Notes: a model not told the origin generated them from the letters alone. A DNA stretch of 64,000 nt from Distichodus sexfasciatus (GCA_032718565.1 JAVGVS010000025.1:276513-340512); one strand, 5' to 3'. Counted from the first letter of the stretch, positions 11,991-22,460 are shown. Translations and numbers: made by a program.

Positions 11991-12496
11991 GTGCCCCAAC
12001 TTGTTTCTCATATGTGCAACAACATTTTATCATAACATCCTTTATCAGTACATTTTCGAATGTCAGTTAAAATAAATGTTGCAAATCCAAAGACAATAAA
12101 TACTAGAGTCAACCCAGTCGAACTGTGAATGCCATGTGGCATGCATGTATCATTTTGCCTTCATATGTTGTGCTGAGGTAAACATTTCTGCATAGATTCT
12201 AGAGCTCTTAACAACAAAACCCTCACTGATCTCTTTTGAGACTCCTTAAGACTGAGTTTGCTGTTTTATACTTCTTCAATTAAACCAGCTTTGAAATGAC
12301 CCTAAGAGCATGTTTAATGCAACAGTAATATCTGGACATAGTCGTTACAGCAGCACCATTAGCAGCGTAATTACAGAAAATGTTAATGAACCATTTACTG
12401 CAGCTACCTTCTACTACAGCTACTGCTGGAGGTTGCATGTGTCATTCTGGGAGTGCTTTAAAAAAGATCTGGAAATGATGCTGGTGCATTATACCT
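11991..12496. other. No feature seen
   Basis: Unique AT-rich sequence between the tandem array and the palindrome. Confidence 0.3.
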
Positions 12497-12564
12497 ATTA
12501 TGTATCTTATAATATAAATATCTCTATACCTATATAGAGATATTAATATTATAAGATACATAAT
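12497..12564. repeat. Near-perfect palindrome (32-bp arms, 4-bp loop)
   Basis: The left arm 12497-12528 (starting ATTATGTATCTTATAATATA) is the reverse complement of 12533-12564 with one mismatch, separated by 4 bases. It is AT-only in large part and could extrude as a cruciform. Confidence 0.95.
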
Positions 12565-12746
12565 GTAAGAACACAGTTATACGCTGTCAAAAAAGTTGGT
12601 AGTTGGTTATTTGTTGCTTGTTTGGCAGTTAGGGACTTTTAGGCAGTTAGGGGGTTTTACATCCCCACAATGACACAGCTCCCCACCTGTACCGACTGAT
12701 CAAAGTCCCCATATTGGGAGGTTTACAAGCAGATACACTAAAGTAA

Positions 12747-13225
12747 CTGAGACTCCGCTTACACATAGCCATATCTGGGAAAATGGTGATATTTCAGTGC
12801 GTTTTTGCCTTCCATTTACACAAATACAAAGATTTAATTAACTAAAAACGATTATTACTGAAAAGTGGAGATTTGACAGGATGTAGACAGTTTAAAGTTT
12901 TAAGGAAACAGAGTTTTAAGTTTTCAAATGTCACAGTATGAGGCAGAAATTGTATTAGCGGCAGGTGCGCAACAGGAACAGGAAGTCGTGTCATGTTGTT
13001 TTGGTTTTTCAGGAGCCTGATTGGCTAACGTGACTTTATGCTTCTCTTTACGCCTGCCGCCTATAGGTTTGGCATACTCATAATAGCTCTTGACGGCATA
13101 TTTATGCAGATTTGTGTAAATGAATACTCTTTAGAAAAGGATCTGGTGTGAACAAGGATATTATTGAAAACGGAGAGGAGGAAATAGCCGTTTCTGCAAA
13201 TACCCGACTATGTGTAAATGCAGCC
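12747..13225. mobile_element. MITE, probably hAT-type
   Basis: Left end CTGAGACTCCGCTTACACAT and right end CTATGTGTAAATGCAGCC form imperfect inverted repeats (core TTACACATAG). TAAAGTAA (12739-12746) and TAAAGTTA (13226-13233) make a plausible 8-bp target duplication with one mismatch. No coding frame. Confidence 0.6.
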
Positions 13226-13230
13226 TAAAG

Positions 13231-13467
13231 TTAATAGCGTAACGGTTTGACCCTGTGATCGGAAGGTTGCTGGTTCGAATCCCAGATCTAGTAAAGGTAC
13301 CACTAAGGTACTAATGAGCAAGGTTCCATCCGCAAGCAGTGCCAAAACAACTGCCCAATTCTCCGTCACGGATGGGTCAAATGCAGCGGTTATATTTCAT
13401 TGTGATGTAATGTGTTGCTGTGCTGTGATGTGTTCACAATGAAAACTAATTACCGACTCACTTTCAG
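13231..13467 (+). mobile_element. SINE-A, near full length
   Basis: Box A TAGCGTAACGG, box B TGGTTCGAATCCC, then AGTAAAGGTACCACTAAGG, GATGGGTCAAATGCAGCGG, TGTGATGTGTTCACAATG and the ACTCACTTTCA end. It begins where the preceding MITE ends. Confidence 0.9.
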
Positions 13468-13656
13468 AAGATGTACTGTGGTTACGTTTTGCCAGTTTAA
13501 GTAAAATAGCAAAATAAAGATTTGTTGTTTTCTTCAAGCTCCAAAACAAGAACTAAACAGTGTATTGTTAAATATGTATTAGCACACGCACATACACACA
13601 CATCAAGCAAAAGTTCCGAGCAGAAGCGCGCGGTTCCTCTGGTCCTTTACCGAGCC

Positions 13657-13691
<35 letters not shown>

Positions 13692-13958
13692 AAACACTTT
13701 GGGAGAAAGAAAGGCAGTTGAGTGTGAGGAGATTTAGAGATGCAGCAGGGGAAAGTGCTCGTCCTTGTACTGCATTTTAGAGCAGCGCTGCATTTGTGAG
13801 TTCATTACCAAAGCAAGAGCTCTGAGTGCAGAGGCTTCCCACAGCCACATCACCTCATTGTGACACAAAAAATGCTTTTGGTCTCTGCCAGAGTTGCATT
13901 CAATGTGATGGTTTTTATGGATCATAAACCTTACACTAAAACAAAGAGGAAAAATTCA
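13468..13958. other. Unique, with CT/CA microsatellite at 13660-13692
   Basis: A short CT run passes into (CA)n. No gene or transposon is recognised. Confidence 0.6.
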
Positions 13959-14058
13959 TGTTAACACTTCATTTGACAACCACATTTGATAAACTGTAGA
14001 AGGTACTCTTAAATTTAAAAAGATAATTCTGACATGAGTGAAGGTAGAGCTGGACAAT
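13959..14058 (+). repeat. Local duplication, part a (copy 1)
   Basis: TGTTAACACTTCATTTGAC through GAAGGTAGAGCTGGACAA matches 16816-16908 with about 80% identity. Part b of the same duplicated unit lies at 15898 in this copy. Confidence 0.8.
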
Positions 14059-14231
14059 ATGGTGAGGATATTTTTCTTGTGAAGAAATCATGAACACAAA
14101 TATTGTTTGTGGTGTGTTTATAAAATCCTCCTTCTTAGATCGTTACTGAGTTCCTTGGATTTTCTTATTGTTCTGAGTATTGGGTAATCCAATGAGTGCT
14201 GCCAAACAAATCCTTTTATGCTGACCATAAC

Positions 14232-14341
14232 CATAGATGGTGGTGGTCAAGTGGTTAGGATGCTTGCCATTGTACAAAGAGGTTGTAGGTTCGAATCCTA
14301 CCTCCAGCAATACCATCATTTGGTCCTTGAGCAAGACCCCC
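14232..14341 (+). mobile_element. SINE-C 5' fragment
   Basis: GGTGGTCAAGTGGTTAGGAT (box A region), GTAGGTTCGAATCCTACC (box B) and TTGGTCCTTGAGCAAGACC. It stops before the L2-like tail and is joined at once to a SINE-A head. Confidence 0.8.
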
Positions 14342-14386
14342 AGAACAGTTGGTAGCGTAATGGTTATAATTTTGCCCCTGCTTGGA
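14342..14386 (+). mobile_element. SINE-A head fragment
   Basis: CAGTTGGTAGCGTAATGG, then TTATAATTTTGCCC, is the first ~40 bp of SINE-A with box A only. Confidence 0.7.
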
Positions 14387-14444
14387 TTAGAGTAAATACC
14401 AAATAAATTTAATCTTGTGCACCATGGTTTTTTTTTAAGTCATT

Positions 14445-14490
14445 AAGTGAGAGTGAGTTTAAGTGAGTGATCAATTGTATTGTGAGCACA
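14445..14490 (-). mobile_element. SINE-A 3' end, split by SINE-C
   Basis: AAGTGAGTGATCAATTGTAT and TGTGAGCACAC is the reverse complement of the SINE-A 3' end. The 5' part of a SINE-A in the same orientation resumes at 14693. Confidence 0.65.
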
Positions 14491-14692
14491 CATTTACATT
14501 TACAGCATTTAGCAGATGCTTTTATACAGAACAACTTCGGGTTTTCCTAATTTCAGGGACAGTTTTCCCCTGAGAGCAACTTGCGGCTAAGGGTCTTGCT
14601 CAGGAACCCAATGATGGTTGTGCTGATGGTAGGATTCAAACTCACGACAACAAAATGGGGCAATCGCCTAAGCATTACTCCACCAACTGCCC
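14491..14692 (-). mobile_element. SINE-C nested in SINE-A
   Basis: TTTACAGCATTTAGCAGATG is the reversed L2-like tail. The body GGGACAGTTTTCCCCTGAG, the box B relic GGATTCAAACTC and the head AGCATTACTCCACCAACTG follow. It separates two same-orientation pieces of a SINE-A, which fits insertion into it, with some internal SINE-A sequence lost. Confidence 0.7.
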
Positions 14693-14812
14693 CAGTGGGC
14701 CAGGAGCGGTGCTTGGGGACGGTTCCTTGCTCATGAGTACCTCAGTGGTTTCTTTACTGGTCCGGCAACCTTCCTATCAAGGAGGTAAACCCTAACCGTT
14801 ATGCTACCAACC
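14693..14812 (-). mobile_element. SINE-A 5' part
   Basis: GAGCGGTGCTTGGGGACGG, TTGCTCATGAGTACCTCAG, TTTACTGGTCCGG and CCCTAACCGTTATGCTACCA are the reversed body and box A of SINE-A. Most of box B is lost (GGCAACCTTCC remains). Confidence 0.8.
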
Positions 14813-15897
14813 ATGATGAGTGATCACGGCTATATATAACCAACCAATAGTGGTCTGATGAAGGAAGGGGAACTGGCCTTTATTTAAACTGTCCATGACC
14901 ATGAAAAAACATGTATTTCTTTGTAATTTTAGACTGTAGATCCTCTTTGCCAGTGTCTCAAAAAAGTCACCAGGATCTTTGATACAAGAAGCAAAGACAA
15001 AGCAGCTTGATGGAAAGATAAACCCCCAAACTCCATCTGACGTCGACCTCATAATGACTGGCTTGTTTACCAGGCGGCTAAAGATTTACTGCAAGCTTGG
15101 AGATTTTTGGAAACTTTTTTATTTTCATTTCACCGCAGAGCCGAGGACGCTTCAGACGTCTCGGAGAGCGCTGGGAGAGCGGATTTCTTGGCCCGTTTGA
15201 TGTAAATGCGGCTTTCCAAATTTTGATGCCTTTTTGACAGTTTTGAACAGTGACAAAAATGTCAATCTCCATCTCCTTCATACAAAAAAGAGATACTCAT
15301 TAGACGACTACAAATCTAGGCCACTCTTACATCTAATATATAGCATACAACCAGAAATTATTTCTGAAAATGAGATACACCATTAAGCAAGAAGAGCAGG
15401 GAAATACAGATGTTCTTTTTAAAAATCCGTATTGGAACTTGTGAGAACACAACCCAATTATTTTCCTGAATTATTCCTGCACAGGCCAAATACAAAGGAA
15501 CCACGCAAAAATGGGCCAAAGGCCATCTTCTGTTTGATTTCCCAGTTTACGCTTGCAACACCACAAAACACATTTTAAGTGAGAAGATAACCCCAAATTG
15601 ATATAACACCCAGCTGAATCTCTCTAATATGGCTTATAAGAACATTCGTTTGATTTTCCTCAGTGACCCGCATTTGAACTCCTCAAAATTTGCCCGCTGA
15701 GCCCAAAATGCTGTGTGTATGTGCCGAATGAGCTATGAGCCTCTTGAGACTGTTGCCTGGACACTACAAAATGTAATCGAACGAAAAAAACAACCTAGAG
15801 ATTCATTTCCTCACATTTGACACATTTCAATCTGAGCAAACTTATTAATATTAGTATTTATTTGCTTTGTAGCTGATCAATAAATACGGAGACAAAT
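14813..15897. other. No feature seen
   Basis: This 1.1-kb stretch has no recognised gene or transposon. It separates parts a and b of the local duplication; the second copy (16816-17057) lacks it. Confidence 0.35.
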
Positions 15898-16033
15898 GTA
15901 TAATGATGGATTCTTTGGTTTCAGACTCAAGGTTTTGCAGGACATCAAACCACATTCCGATTAACACTCTTCCCAAACCAAACAACACATCAAGTATAGT
16001 TATGTGGTATTTATTGTCATTTCAACTTTATAC
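15898..16033 (+). repeat. Local duplication, part b (copy 1)
   Basis: GATGGATTCTTTGGTTTCAG through TTCCCAAACCAAACAACACA and GGTATTTATTGTCAT matches 16914-17050. The match ends at the palindrome at 16034. Confidence 0.85.
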
Positions 16034-16111
16034 ATGTTGCACCATGGTCCTGGTGAAACGTTATTTGGTTTCACTGTGTAATAACATTCCTCCAGGACCA
16101 TGGTGCAACAT
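16034..16111. repeat. Palindrome with 20-bp perfect arms
   Basis: ATGTTGCACCATGGTCCTGG (16034-16053) is perfectly inverted at 16092-16111 around a 38-bp loop that holds a smaller GTTATT/AATAAC pair. It sits exactly where the duplicated sequence breaks off, so it may be a very short foldback element. Confidence 0.9.
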
Positions 16112-16134
16112 AAAAAAATATTCAAAAAATGTTG

Positions 16135-16372
16135 GTAGTTGGGCAGTTGGTAGCGTAATGGTTAGGGTGTTCGCCCTGCGATCAGAGGGTCGTCGGTTTG
16201 AATCCCGGACTGGTAAAGGTACAACTGAGGTACTCATCAGCAAAGTATGTGTCAGCTCCCCACTGCTCCTTCACAGATGGGCTAAATGCAGAGGCCACAT
16301 TTCATTGTGGTACACTGTGTGCTGTGATGTGGTGTGTTCACAATGACAAATAATCACTCACTTTCACTTAAT
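16135..16372 (+). mobile_element. SINE-A, full length
   Basis: GGGCAGTTGGTAGCGTAATGG region (box A), TCGGTTTGAATCCCGG (box B), then AAAGGTACAACTGAGG, GATGGGCTAAATGCAGAGG, TGTGGTGTGTTCACAATG and the AATCACTCACTTTCACTT end. Probably the best-preserved copy of the family here. Confidence 0.92.
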
Positions 16373-16459
16373 GGTAAAAATGTAACACAACTAGATAATA
16401 ATAACTAAGAAGGGATGTTATTAATTAGTTATTTGCTGAGGTGTTTTGGGCTTCCACAA

Positions 16460-16625
16460 CAATGTCCTGTGTTCGGTCTCTGGGTCAGACATGGGCCCTT
16501 TCAGTGTGGAGCATGTGGGTTTTCTCCGGGTGCGGCAGGTACGTTCCACAGTCCAAAAGCATGAAGATTAGGTTGATTGGTGACTCAAAATTTCCCCCAT
16601 ACGTGTGAATGCTGAAATCATCCTG
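16460..16625 (+). mobile_element. SINE-B internal fragment
   Basis: GTGTGGAGCATGTGGGTTTT, CTCCGGGTGCGG, CCACAGTCCAAAAGCATG and GGTTGATTGGTGACTC match SINE-B. Head and tail are missing. Confidence 0.65.
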
Positions 16626-16815
16626 TCTTGATCTGTATTTAAGAAAACTGGTGCAAAATTGATGTAAATATACCAAACAGGCCGTTCTTGTAGTTTAGTC
16701 AAGTTTCCCTTTTGCATCCCACATTTAAAAAGCTGGAATTTGTTATTTTGGCATTGCACATCCTGCAGTGTGACTGTTTACCAATGCAGACATTGTAATG
16801 TTTAAAACTGAAACA

Positions 16816-17057
16816 ATGTTAACACTGGATTTGACTATCACATTTGATAAAGGTACTCTTAACTTTACATAGATCATTCTGACATGTGTGAAGGTAGAGC
16901 TAGACAAAGTTGTATTGAAGATGTATTCTTTGATTTCAAACTTGAGATTTTGCAGGATAGTAAACCACATTCCAGTTCACACTCTTCCCAAACCAAACAA
17001 CACATAAAGTTTAGTCACATGGTATTTATTGTCATTCCTACTCTATACAGTAGTTAT
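16816..17057 (+). repeat. Local duplication (copy 2, parts a and b joined)
   Basis: 16816-16908 matches 13959-14058 and 16914-17050 matches 15898-16033. Here the two parts are adjacent, whereas copy 1 has 1.8 kb between them. Confidence 0.8.
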
Positions 17058-17557
17058 CTCCATAACACCCATAACCGATGGCTGCATGTGGTAGTGTGTG
17101 TGTATGTGTGCGTGCGTGTGTGGGTGGGTGGGTGGGTGTGTGTCTGTGTTTACTGGAGTGTTAACTGATATCTCCTGCTAAAGCCAATGAGCTCCTCTCT
17201 GTCTGTACAGGCAGGAGACTGGTAGCATTTGCCCAGACACTCGCACACACAGACACACACACACCCACACACACAAACACACACACACATACACACACAC
17301 ACACACAGGCGCTGCCAGCCTGCTCCTGACAGCTGCTAGACAGATGCTCAGCCTAATGCCCTCACGCACACACACTTCATCTCCCAGGAGATGCATCACA
17401 GCAGTTACGGTACCGAGGAAGCTACCAACCGATACCTCCAAAAGCCGGTTTTCCACCAGTAACAAGCCAACACTGTGTGATGAGACGTTCACTCATTGAT
17501 CTTCTCATCCGTCCATGTAAACACACACACACACTGCAGAACAATGTAGCAGATGTC
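17058..17557. repeat. GT and CA microsatellites in unique sequence
   Basis: Impure GT/GGGT repeats at 17093-17150, CA repeats at 17239-17308 and a short CA run at 17520. The frame at 17178-17492 on the minus strand is repeat-driven. Confidence 0.85.
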
Positions 17558-18365
17558 CATGTTGGAGAGTAGCCAACTAAAATTTGTGATGTTACTAAAT
17601 TAACAACTATTTTTCACTGGGTTTTCAGTAGCAAAGCTACTTTTAAAACATTGTAGCTTTTTGAGTAACTGTTTTTGTTACAAATAGCGACGTAGTGTAG
17701 AACAGTGCTACATTTTTACAAAAATATATTATTTTTTACAAGAACTTGTACATGACATAGCTACTAACTTTCATTAGTAATCTATATTGTAAACTAAAAT
17801 GATGTAGCATTAAAAGTAACTAACTTCTATTATGTAACATGGCAAAACAACGTATTTGCAAATAGCAGCTGTTTCTGATTGGCTTTGAATTGGCCTGAAT
17901 GGCATCTGATTGGCTACCATGATCAGAGCACTTTTGTCAGCAGCAAGATGGAGTTGGGGCACAAAGTCCACCTTTGGCCAAGATGGAGGCAAGAATCTGT
18001 GGTTGTATTTTTCTAAATTAATGTCACCGAAAGGTGAAGCACATTTTAGTGCAACTTGTGCAAAACACTCTCTACCTTTAGAAGCCTTATTGTGATTTGA
18101 AATTACATTGTTGAGAAATATAGATGTTTCACATTTTTAAAATGAATTTGCATTAAGAGTAGCTCAAATATTAAGAGTATCTTACAGCTCAAATGTTAAG
18201 CATTTCTGGATGAAGCAGTTTGGATGTAGTTATCTCCTTTTCTCTTTAGCTTATAGTGGAGCTCACTACAGTATTAAAACAGTCGCTTGGCTGTAACTTA
18301 CCCACTTTTAATCACAAGTAGCTTGTATCTTGACATGCTGTTTAAAAGTAGCTTCCCCAACACTG
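17558..18365. mobile_element. hAT-type non-autonomous element (~0.8 kb)
   Basis: It starts CATGTTGGAGAGTAGCC and ends AAGTAGCTTCCCCAACACTG; reversed, the end reads CAGTGTTGGGGAAGCTACTT, the style of a widespread fish hAT family. Subterminal AGCTACTTTTAAA motifs occur on both sides. I found no clean 8-bp duplication. Part of its left half recurs at 21605-21870. Confidence 0.6.
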
Positions 18366-18752
18366 TCAGACAGTACATTTATTTCTTGGGGGAAGCTACA
18401 CTGGGAAATCCAATGATTTAGGCTGCTGACCACACACACACATACAGACCGCTGGATATTATTAACATCTGCAAAAGGAATCTGACCTCAGTCATGTTTT
18501 CACACATGCTGGGTTCTTTATGGCTGGCAGAAACCCCTCCTGGTTGCAGGTAAACACCATATATTACCCCATCCAGGGGCAAATAGAGCCAGACTCTCTT
18601 ACTACTTTTCCACTCCAACTTCCTCAGAAGACATCAGATTCCAGAAGACCAGAAGTATCACCATGCAGAAATAATAAATGCCTTATAATATTGTGTTTGA
18701 GCTCCTAATGAATAAGAATTAAGCAAGACATATTCAATATTTAATATTTAGT
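18366..18752. other. No feature seen
   Basis: Unique sequence; its short frames are unfamiliar. Confidence 0.3.
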
Positions 18753-19076
18753 CAGGGTGGCGCAGTGGTTAGCGCTGCCACTTCACACCGAGGAGGTCCT
18801 TGGTTCGAACCCCGGATTGGCCGCATACTCTCCCCGTGTTCATGTGGGTTTCCTCTGGGTGCTCCGGTTTCCTCCCACAGTCCATGCAATATGGGTTAAG
18901 TGGTGACTCTAAATTGGCACCGTAAGGTGTGATTGTGTGAGTGTGTGTCCCCTGCGGTGTGTTAGCCCCTGCCCAGGGTTGTTCCCCGCCTTGCGCCCGT
19001 AAGCTCTGGGCATAGGCTCCAGACCTTCCGCGACCCCAGTTGGGATTAAGCGTTCGAATAATGAATGAATGAATAT
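18753..19076 (+). mobile_element. SINE-B, full length with tail
   Basis: GGTGGCGCAGTGGTTAGCGC (box A), TTGGTTCGAACCCCGG (box B), CTCCCCGTGTTCATGTGGG, GGTGCTCCGGTTTCCTCCC, GCCTTGCGCCCGTAAGC, CGACCCCAGTTGGGATTAAG and an ATAATGAATGAATGAAT tail. Confidence 0.92.
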
Positions 19077-20092
19077 TTAGTGATTGACATTTTTTACGTC
19101 AGTCCATGAGATTATACTAAGGTGTAAATCACAATTTCAGTTTCCTTGCAATATGACATATCAATTCAATGAACAACAATTCAACATCTTATATCATAAA
19201 ATCTGTAATGATAAGTCATCAATTTTATTCAGTTCAGGAGCCACTAATAAATAGATGGACAGAAGGACAGACTGACAGAGACGGGTGGCTGGATTGATGG
19301 ATAAAATGACACAACACAAACACACAAAATATTTATCTGCAGTATCAGTCTTAACGGGAGAGAGAGGTGCAGCAGGCAGATTACAGATCCCTTGCATCAG
19401 GCAGTAGAATGTGTTCTGATTGTTGTTCATGACTCTTTACTCAGAACACAGCCCTGAACACTTCACGTGCCACTCTTCAGTCACTTTCCACCTGAGCACT
19501 TCATACTGAACTTGCCACAAAGGACGTGTCTTATCTCTCTCTCCCACTCTCTCTCTCTCTCTCTCACACACACAAAACACACACACAAGCATGTGTCAGA
19601 ATGAGAAAGACAGAACAACAGTGTTAATGACAGTGTGTGACTCTCAGCTCTCCTAACGTGCAGTCCTGGAGGACACATGACTGATGTCAAGCATCTTTTT
19701 GTCACGTGGGATGGTGCAGCGTGGAGTCACATTGAGGGTGAGAGCTTTATGTTTTAGTCTTTCATTGAATTATTGCTATTATTTTGGCCTGCTTTCTTTC
19801 TCCTCACACATATGTCCTTGGATGGACGTCACATTTTTAAACCGGTGCCAGTGACCTTTAAATGGAAATGGCCCTGTTCTTCTGCAACTGTTAGGCTCCA
19901 AGTGGTAATTAATAGCAAAACATCTATTGTTCTGTTGTTTTCTGTTAATCAAAGATCATGGAATTTTAATAAAAGCCACCAAGTATTAATAAATATTCAA
20001 TATTATTAAATTTGAATTTATTTTTAATCAGTTAAAGTTTCAGCAGTTTATGTATTTATGTGTTTAAATTTACATTTATTCCATGTTTTTAA
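19077..20092. other. No transposon seen; CT/CA run near 19540-19590
   Basis: A CTCTCT then CACACA microsatellite lies near 19540-19590. The rest is unique AT-rich sequence. Confidence 0.4.
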
Positions 20093-20530
20093 AGATGCCA
20101 CCGATCCGACACATGGATGGGATATCGGTTCGATAACGACTCACATAGCTGGAATGGGTATCAGTGGCATTGGGCCGATCTGTGGAGCTGATCTGTAAAT
20201 GTGCGCACACAGTTGTTTCTGCATGGGAAGTGGCACTGCAGTAAAGCTGGTTTATTGTTCAACTTTCATTCTAATTCGTACATATTGATATGACAATGAG
20301 CAGAACAAGCAACACAACACACTACAACCCCAAAAGAAAATCATGTGATTATGCTGTTTAATTTCTTTAACACCAGCTCTCACTCGCAACCTCTGTGTTC
20401 CTGATGGTTTTAGAACATGTATTCAGAACATGTTTTCTGCTTAAAAAAAGACTCAGTGACTGTAGCAGATTTGTATTATATCAGCAGATATCAGTATCGG
20501 GCATAAAAAGTGGTATCGTGCCGTTTACTA
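20093..20530 (+). mobile_element. MITE-like repeat D, copy 1
   Basis: It begins GCCACCGATCCGACACATGG and ends near CAGTATCGGGCATAAAAAG. The core (CTGCATGGGAAGTGGCACTG, CTACAACCCCAAAAG) recurs at 41724-42292 in the same direction and at 42905-43595 reversed. ATCGG-rich termini suggest a hAT MITE, but the class is uncertain. Confidence 0.7.
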
Positions 20531-20989
20531 TTTTTGCACTTTGAGCGTTTACATATTGTTATCCAATTTTTATTTCACTGACTTTTTCTGACCACTAGTC
20601 CTCCTACAGTTTTGTGCTAGAAACATTGTTCCAACTCTTAAACATGCAGCCTACAGTGGTGTGGGGTACACATTCACAATTTACCCTATATACTAATATT
20701 GAGCCCTAATGTAAACACTTTACTGCACAGTCAACGTTCTTTACAAAGTCACCAAATTTGATGTTATTCGAGGGGGTCATGGGCCTCTTCACGTATCTTT
20801 AACTGTCATGACCATCATTTTTCATCTTTTATTTCTGTTTTATTTTTCCCATAAGAACCCATTCGGTTTTTTTTCCCCATTAAGAATACATGGGATTTGC
20901 GTCTCAAAAGCTTTATTTCATCTGCTTTCGTGCAACAGTCTACAGTCTATATTTTCTTTTTGCAAAGACAGATATTAGATTTTTTAGTT
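20531..20989. other. No feature seen
   Basis: Unique AT-rich sequence. Confidence 0.3.
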
Positions 20990-21175
20990 ATTCAAATGTC
21001 CCCCACTGTGACGCAGAAGAAGTAGGGGAGAAATCTAAACGGCTAAACCGTTTCACAATTTTATTTTTTAAATTTATCAAACTTATAGTGTGTGTAGAGG
21101 CAGCACAGACAAAAATGGATGTCCAAAGAACAGAAAAAATGAATTTGTCATTATATGAGACCTTTAAATCAGCAT
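20990..21175 (+). mobile_element. Repeat E fragment (3' part)
   Basis: ACTGTGACGCAGAAGAAGTAGG, AGGGGAGAAATCTAAACGGC, GTGTAGAGGCAGCACAG and GTCCAAAGAACAGAAAAAATG through GACCTTTAAATC match the last ~200 bp of the MITE at 52951-53525. The 164-codon frame at 20890-21384 crosses it and is not a gene. Confidence 0.75.
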
Positions 21176-21604
21176 ATTGTACTGTCTCGTATCGCTCTCT
21201 GTCTCCTGAATTGAATCATTTGAAATTGTATCATAGCAAACTATCGAGAAAGGATATCGACTTGATGATGAAACTTGTAATTTACGCCCTTATAATACAA
21301 ATTATGATTCTAATTATGATTACTCCCTCTAATTTTTACATCAACTACAAATTACTATTAGAACAGCCTGCTACCATGTTCTGAAAATACACTCCTCTAC
21401 TGGATGTAAACTCACTATTTATTTTTTGTTTATCTAATATTGTAACCTTTAATAACCCTTTTCATGCCCACTTGAGTGGACTCAAGCTATTTCAAGGGCC
21501 ACTGAGTCTCCTCCTCCTCACGTTTATCCAAGGATGTGTGTGAGAAAAAAAGAGCAACGTTTTACCCAGAACCTTGAGACACTGATTTTGACACTCAGCG
21601 CTCC
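21176..21604. other. No feature seen
   Basis: Unique AT-rich sequence between two transposon fragments. Confidence 0.3.
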
Positions 21605-21870
21605 GAGTGCCACTAACTTAACAACTATTTTTCAGTAGCTTATCAGTAGTGAAGCTACCTTTAAAATATTGAAGCTTTAAATAGTAATTGTTTTTTACTG
21701 AGAGTGATGCAGTTTGGCAAAATTCTACATCATTGCGACAGCTATTTTCAACTAAAATGTGTTTCTGATTGGTGCTGAATTGGCTGAAGTGTCATCTGAT
21801 TGGTTACCGTGCCCGCATGGCTAGCACTCATTGCGTCACAGTGGTTTTGGCAGCTGCTACATAGAGGTGA
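21605..21870 (+). mobile_element. hAT-type fragment, paralogue of 17600-17950
   Basis: ACTTAACAACTATTTTTCAG, CAGTAGTGAAGCTACCTTTA, GTTTCTGATTGG and TCATCTGATTGGTTACC are shared in order with 17600-17950. Both outer termini are lost. Confidence 0.65.
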
Positions 21871-21895
21871 AAGGTAAAGACGAAAGCAAGGAGCT

Positions 21896-22115
21896 GTAAT
21901 GTGCTTAGCTCTTAGTACTTTGCTACGTGATCGGAAGGTTGCTGGGTCGAATCTTGGACCAGTACTCATGAGCAAGGTACCGTCCCCAAGCACTGCTATC
22001 TGGGCACTGTCCATGTTTGCTGCTCATTGCTTCTTCACGGATGGGTCAAATGCAGAGGTCACATTTTGTTTTTGTTTGCTGTACTGTGTACACAATGACA
22101 AGTAATCGCTAATTT
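21896..22115 (+). mobile_element. SINE-A copy
   Basis: Head region degenerate, then GTGATCGGAAGGTTGCTGGG, TCGAATCTTGGACC (box B), ACTCATGAGCAAGGTACCG, GATGGGTCAAATGCAGAGG and CACAATGACAAGTAATCGC. Confidence 0.85.
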
Positions 22116-22315
22116 TCAAATTGTCAACCCAGGTGCTGTGGCCCCCAAAATCTTTTTGTTGGGTGAGGCAGATGTTCTATACACTGAAACAAATTTAAAT
22201 TCAGCATCTCAGTTGTGACGTTAACAATTAAACGGTTTGCCTTCTAACAGAAGGACACTGGTTCATGGGGAGTCTTTAATCTGGGAGGGTGAAGGCTGCA
22301 TTTCTGTGAATACTC

Positions 22316-22460
22316 AATTACATTTGGTTGCATTTGTATAACACTTCATACAAGCGATTCTGCCACAAACAGCTTTACAGAAATCTGGGTCAGGGCCCAT
22401 ACTGCGCAGGCCAGGGGCAAGGGCAGCAAAGGAAAGAAAATAAAAAATACCTGATGAAGC
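22316..22460 (+). repeat. Fish interspersed repeat fragment
   Basis: ATTTGTATAACACTTCATAC, CCACAAACAGCTTTACAGAA, ATCTGGGTCAGGGCCC and GGCAAGGGCAGCAAAGG resemble a repeat common in fish genomes whose full copies contain 'caaagcagctttacagaa'. Class not assigned. Confidence 0.5.

Noticed and set aside
16141..16215. tRNA gene
   Set aside because: It has box A- and box B-like words, but no cloverleaf with paired acceptor stem is evident and the same head recurs in a dozen SINE copies.
17178..17492. 104-codon minus-strand frame with Val-Cys-Val repeats
   Set aside because: Driven by CA microsatellites.
20890..21384. 164-codon plus-strand frame
   Set aside because: It crosses a fragment of MITE family E (20990-21175); the residues match no motif and the other MITE copy has stops.
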